This document shows positions 13,058-14,491 of a stretch of DNA of 14,491 bases, one piece after another. The notes under the pieces were generated by a model. It saw nothing but the letters and a program-made list of their open reading frames with translations, had not been told where the DNA came from and searched no databases. A program made the translations under genes and the position numbers. Each line of letters opens with the position of its first letter. Position 1 is the first letter of the stretch. The stretch is from Vulcanococcus sp. SFB_649D_100_25. Its GTDB lineage: Bacteria; Cyanobacteriota; Cyanobacteriia; PCC-6307; Cyanobiaceae. The DNA lies in the NCBI GenBank assembly GCA_030833825.1, contig JAURGL010000015.1:3382-17872 (forward strand), written 5' to 3'.

Positions 13058-14491
13058 GTGAGCGAGAGCAGCCGCTACCAACCTCAGGCGATCGAGACCG
13101 GCTGGCAGCGGGCCTGGCTGGAGAACGGCCTGCACGACACGCCTGAGCTCAAGCCCGGCGCCGAAGCCTTCTATGCCCTCTCGATGTTCCCCTATCCCTC
13201 GGGGAACCTCCACATGGGCCATGTCCGCAACTACGTCATCACCGATGTGGTGGCACGGGTGCAGCGGCTACGCGGCAAAACAGTGCTGCATCCGATGGGC
13301 TGGGATGCCTTTGGCTTGCCGGCTGAAAACGCGGCGATCGAGCGGGGCGTGGACCCCGGCGCCTGGACCGATCTGAACATCGCCTCGATGCGGGAGCAGC
13401 TCAACCAGCTGGGGCTCTCGATTGACTGGGATCGCGAGGTGGCGACCTGCCACGCCGATTACTACCGCTGGACCCAATGGCTGTTCCTGCAGTTCCTGGA
13501 ATCGGGGCTGGCCTATCAAAAAGACGCCACGGTCAATTGGGACCCCATTGATCAGACGGTCCTCGCCAACGAGCAGGTGGACAGCGAGGGGCGCTCCTGG
13601 CGCTCCGGCGCCCTGGTGGAGAAGCGGAAGCTGCGCCAGTGGTTCCTCAAGATCACGGACTACGCCCAGCAGCTGCTCGATGACCTGAACCAGCTCGAGG
13701 GCTGGCCGGAGCGGGTGCGCACGATGCAGGCTAATTGGATTGGCCGCAGCACCGGTGCGGAGTTGCAGTTCACCGTGGTCGATGCAGGCGCCCACGACAC
13801 GGCGGAGCGCATCACCGTGTTCACCACCCGCCCCGACACGATCTTTGGTGCCTCCTATGTGGTGTTGGCGCCGGAGCATCCGCTGGTGGCAGAGCTCACC
13901 ACTGCCGAGCAGCAGATTGCTGTGGAAGCCTTCTGCGATCTGGTGTCGCGCCAGAGTGAACAGGAGCGCACCGCTGAGGACAAGCCGAAGCGCGGTGTCC
14001 CCATCGGCGCCCAGGTGCGCAACCCCGCCACCGGTGAGCTGATCCCGATCTGGATCGCCGATTATGTGCTCGCTGAATACGGCACCGGAGCGGTGATGGG
14101 CGTGCCCGCCCACGACCAGCGCGATTTCCTGTTTGCCCGCCATTACGAACTGCCGGTCCAGCAGGTGATCATCCCCGAAGGCAGCGATGAGCACGCCTTT
14201 GAAGGCGGGGCCTGGACCGAAGCCGGCGTGCTGATCCACTCGGGCCGTTTTGATGGCCTGCCCAGCGGGGAAGCCAAGCAGGCGATCACCGCAGCCGCTG
14301 AAGCCGAGGGCTGGGGTCGCGAGAAAGTGCAGTTCCGCCTACGCGACTGGCTGATTTCCCGCCAGCGCTACTGGGGCTGCCCAATCCCGGTGATCCACTG
14401 CGACAGCTGCGGCGTGGTCCCCGTGCCGGAGGATCAGCTGCCGGTGGAACTGCCCCGCGATGTGGCCTTCAGCGGCAAAGGGGGCTCACCC
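13058..14491 (+). CDS. leuS: Leucyl-tRNA synthetase, N-terminal part (runs off the window)
   Basis: The visible 478 residues begin at GTG 13058 and stay open to the window edge. YQPQAIETGWQRAWLE opens the protein. The HIGH motif is HMGH at 52-55 in YPSGNLHMGHVRNY, followed by HPMGWDAFGLPAENAA. The editing (CP1) domain shows TTRPDT at 256-261 and GTGAVMGVPAHDQRDF. RLRDWLISRQRYWG then starts the return to the catalytic core, with CDSC just after. The KMSKS loop and tRNA-binding end lie outside the window. The enzyme charges tRNA-Leu and hydrolyses mischarged tRNA. An ATG at 13024 is out of frame, and in-frame codons back to a stop at 13016 hold no better start, so GTG is chosen. Confidence 0.97.
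   Translation, partial: MSESSRYQPQAIETGWQRAWLENGLHDTPELKPGAEAFYALSMFPYPSGNLHMGHVRNYVITDVVARVQRLRGKTVLHPMGWDAFGLPAENAAIERGVDPGAWTDLNIASMREQLNQLGLSIDWDREVATCHADYYRWTQWLFLQFLESGLAYQKDATVNWDPIDQTVLANEQVDSEGRSWRSGALVEKRKLRQWFLKITDYAQQLLDDLNQLEGWPERVRTMQANWIGRSTGAELQFTVVDAGAHDTAERITVFTTRPDTIFGASYVVLAPEHPLVAELTTAEQQIAVEAFCDLVSRQSEQERTAEDKPKRGVPIGAQVRNPATGELIPIWIADYVLAEYGTGAVMGVPAHDQRDFLFARHYELPVQQVIIPEGSDEHAFEGGAWTEAGVLIHSGRFDGLPSGEAKQAITAAAEAEGWGREKVQFRLRDWLISRQRYWGCPIPVIHCDSCGVVPVPEDQLPVELPRDVAFSGKGGSP

Noticed and set aside
13268..14239. 323-residue minus-strand open frame
   Set aside because: It is antisense to leuS, which has full HIGH and editing motifs; GC-rich sequence leaves the opposite frame open by chance.
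1..14491. Mobile elements, CRISPR arrays, defence genes, tRNA or rRNA genes
   Set aside because: I looked for transposase, integrase, regularly spaced repeats and tRNA-like cloverleaf ends and found none; the gene content is core metabolism and repair.

Overview
The window looks like chromosomal core sequence from a unicellular picocyanobacterium of the Synechococcus/Cyanobium group. GC content is high by eye. The genes include families typical of cyanobacteria: a cyanobacterial-type Hfq, a HemJ-type protoporphyrinogen oxidase, a DUF1995/LPA3-like photosystem factor, a DUF4330 membrane protein and a DivIVA-like coiled-coil protein next to coaD. The genus is inferred from protein families, not from a marker gene. 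Sixteen protein genes fill the window almost without gaps; no stretch over 300 bases lacks a gene. I saw no tRNA, rRNA, insertion sequence, CRISPR array or phage gene.

Layout, left to right. (1) 26-6297, minus strand: a compact seven-gene run. In transcription order it is a flavin reductase domain protein, uvrC, a small exported four-cysteine protein, an Fe-S cluster photolyase/cryptochrome, hemJ, a PHP phosphoesterase and an unknown low-complexity protein. It ends at a textbook rho-independent terminator at 26-59. Three of the junctions are 4-base stop/start overlaps, so this is probably one transcription unit that joins excision repair to light-driven repair. (2) 6380-7815, plus strand: coaD and the coiled-coil gene, divergent from region 1 across a short spacer with mirrored -10-like boxes. 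(3) 7812-12721, minus strand: dapF, a cysteine desulfurase, a DUF1995 protein, a DUF4330 protein and a D-Ala-D-Ala carboxypeptidase (dacB). The run begins with a meso-DAP enzyme and ends with a peptidoglycan-trimming enzyme. Its last gene meets region 2 tail to tail, and the two stop codons share one CTAG. (4) 12767-14491, plus strand: a small hfq gene divergent from dapF, then leuS, which runs off the right edge.

The most unusual points are as follows. DapF carries a roughly 98-residue C-terminal extension with a C-X3-C-X3-C-X5-C cluster behind an Ala/Pro linker. The uvrC/photolyase/flavin reductase run looks like a UV-repair operon. A short inverted repeat sits at the exact middle of the hfq/dapF spacer. 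I found no convincing wholly new multi-gene system; the novelty is in domain fusion, gene grouping and small regulatory structures. All function calls rest on motifs and family memory, without database searches.
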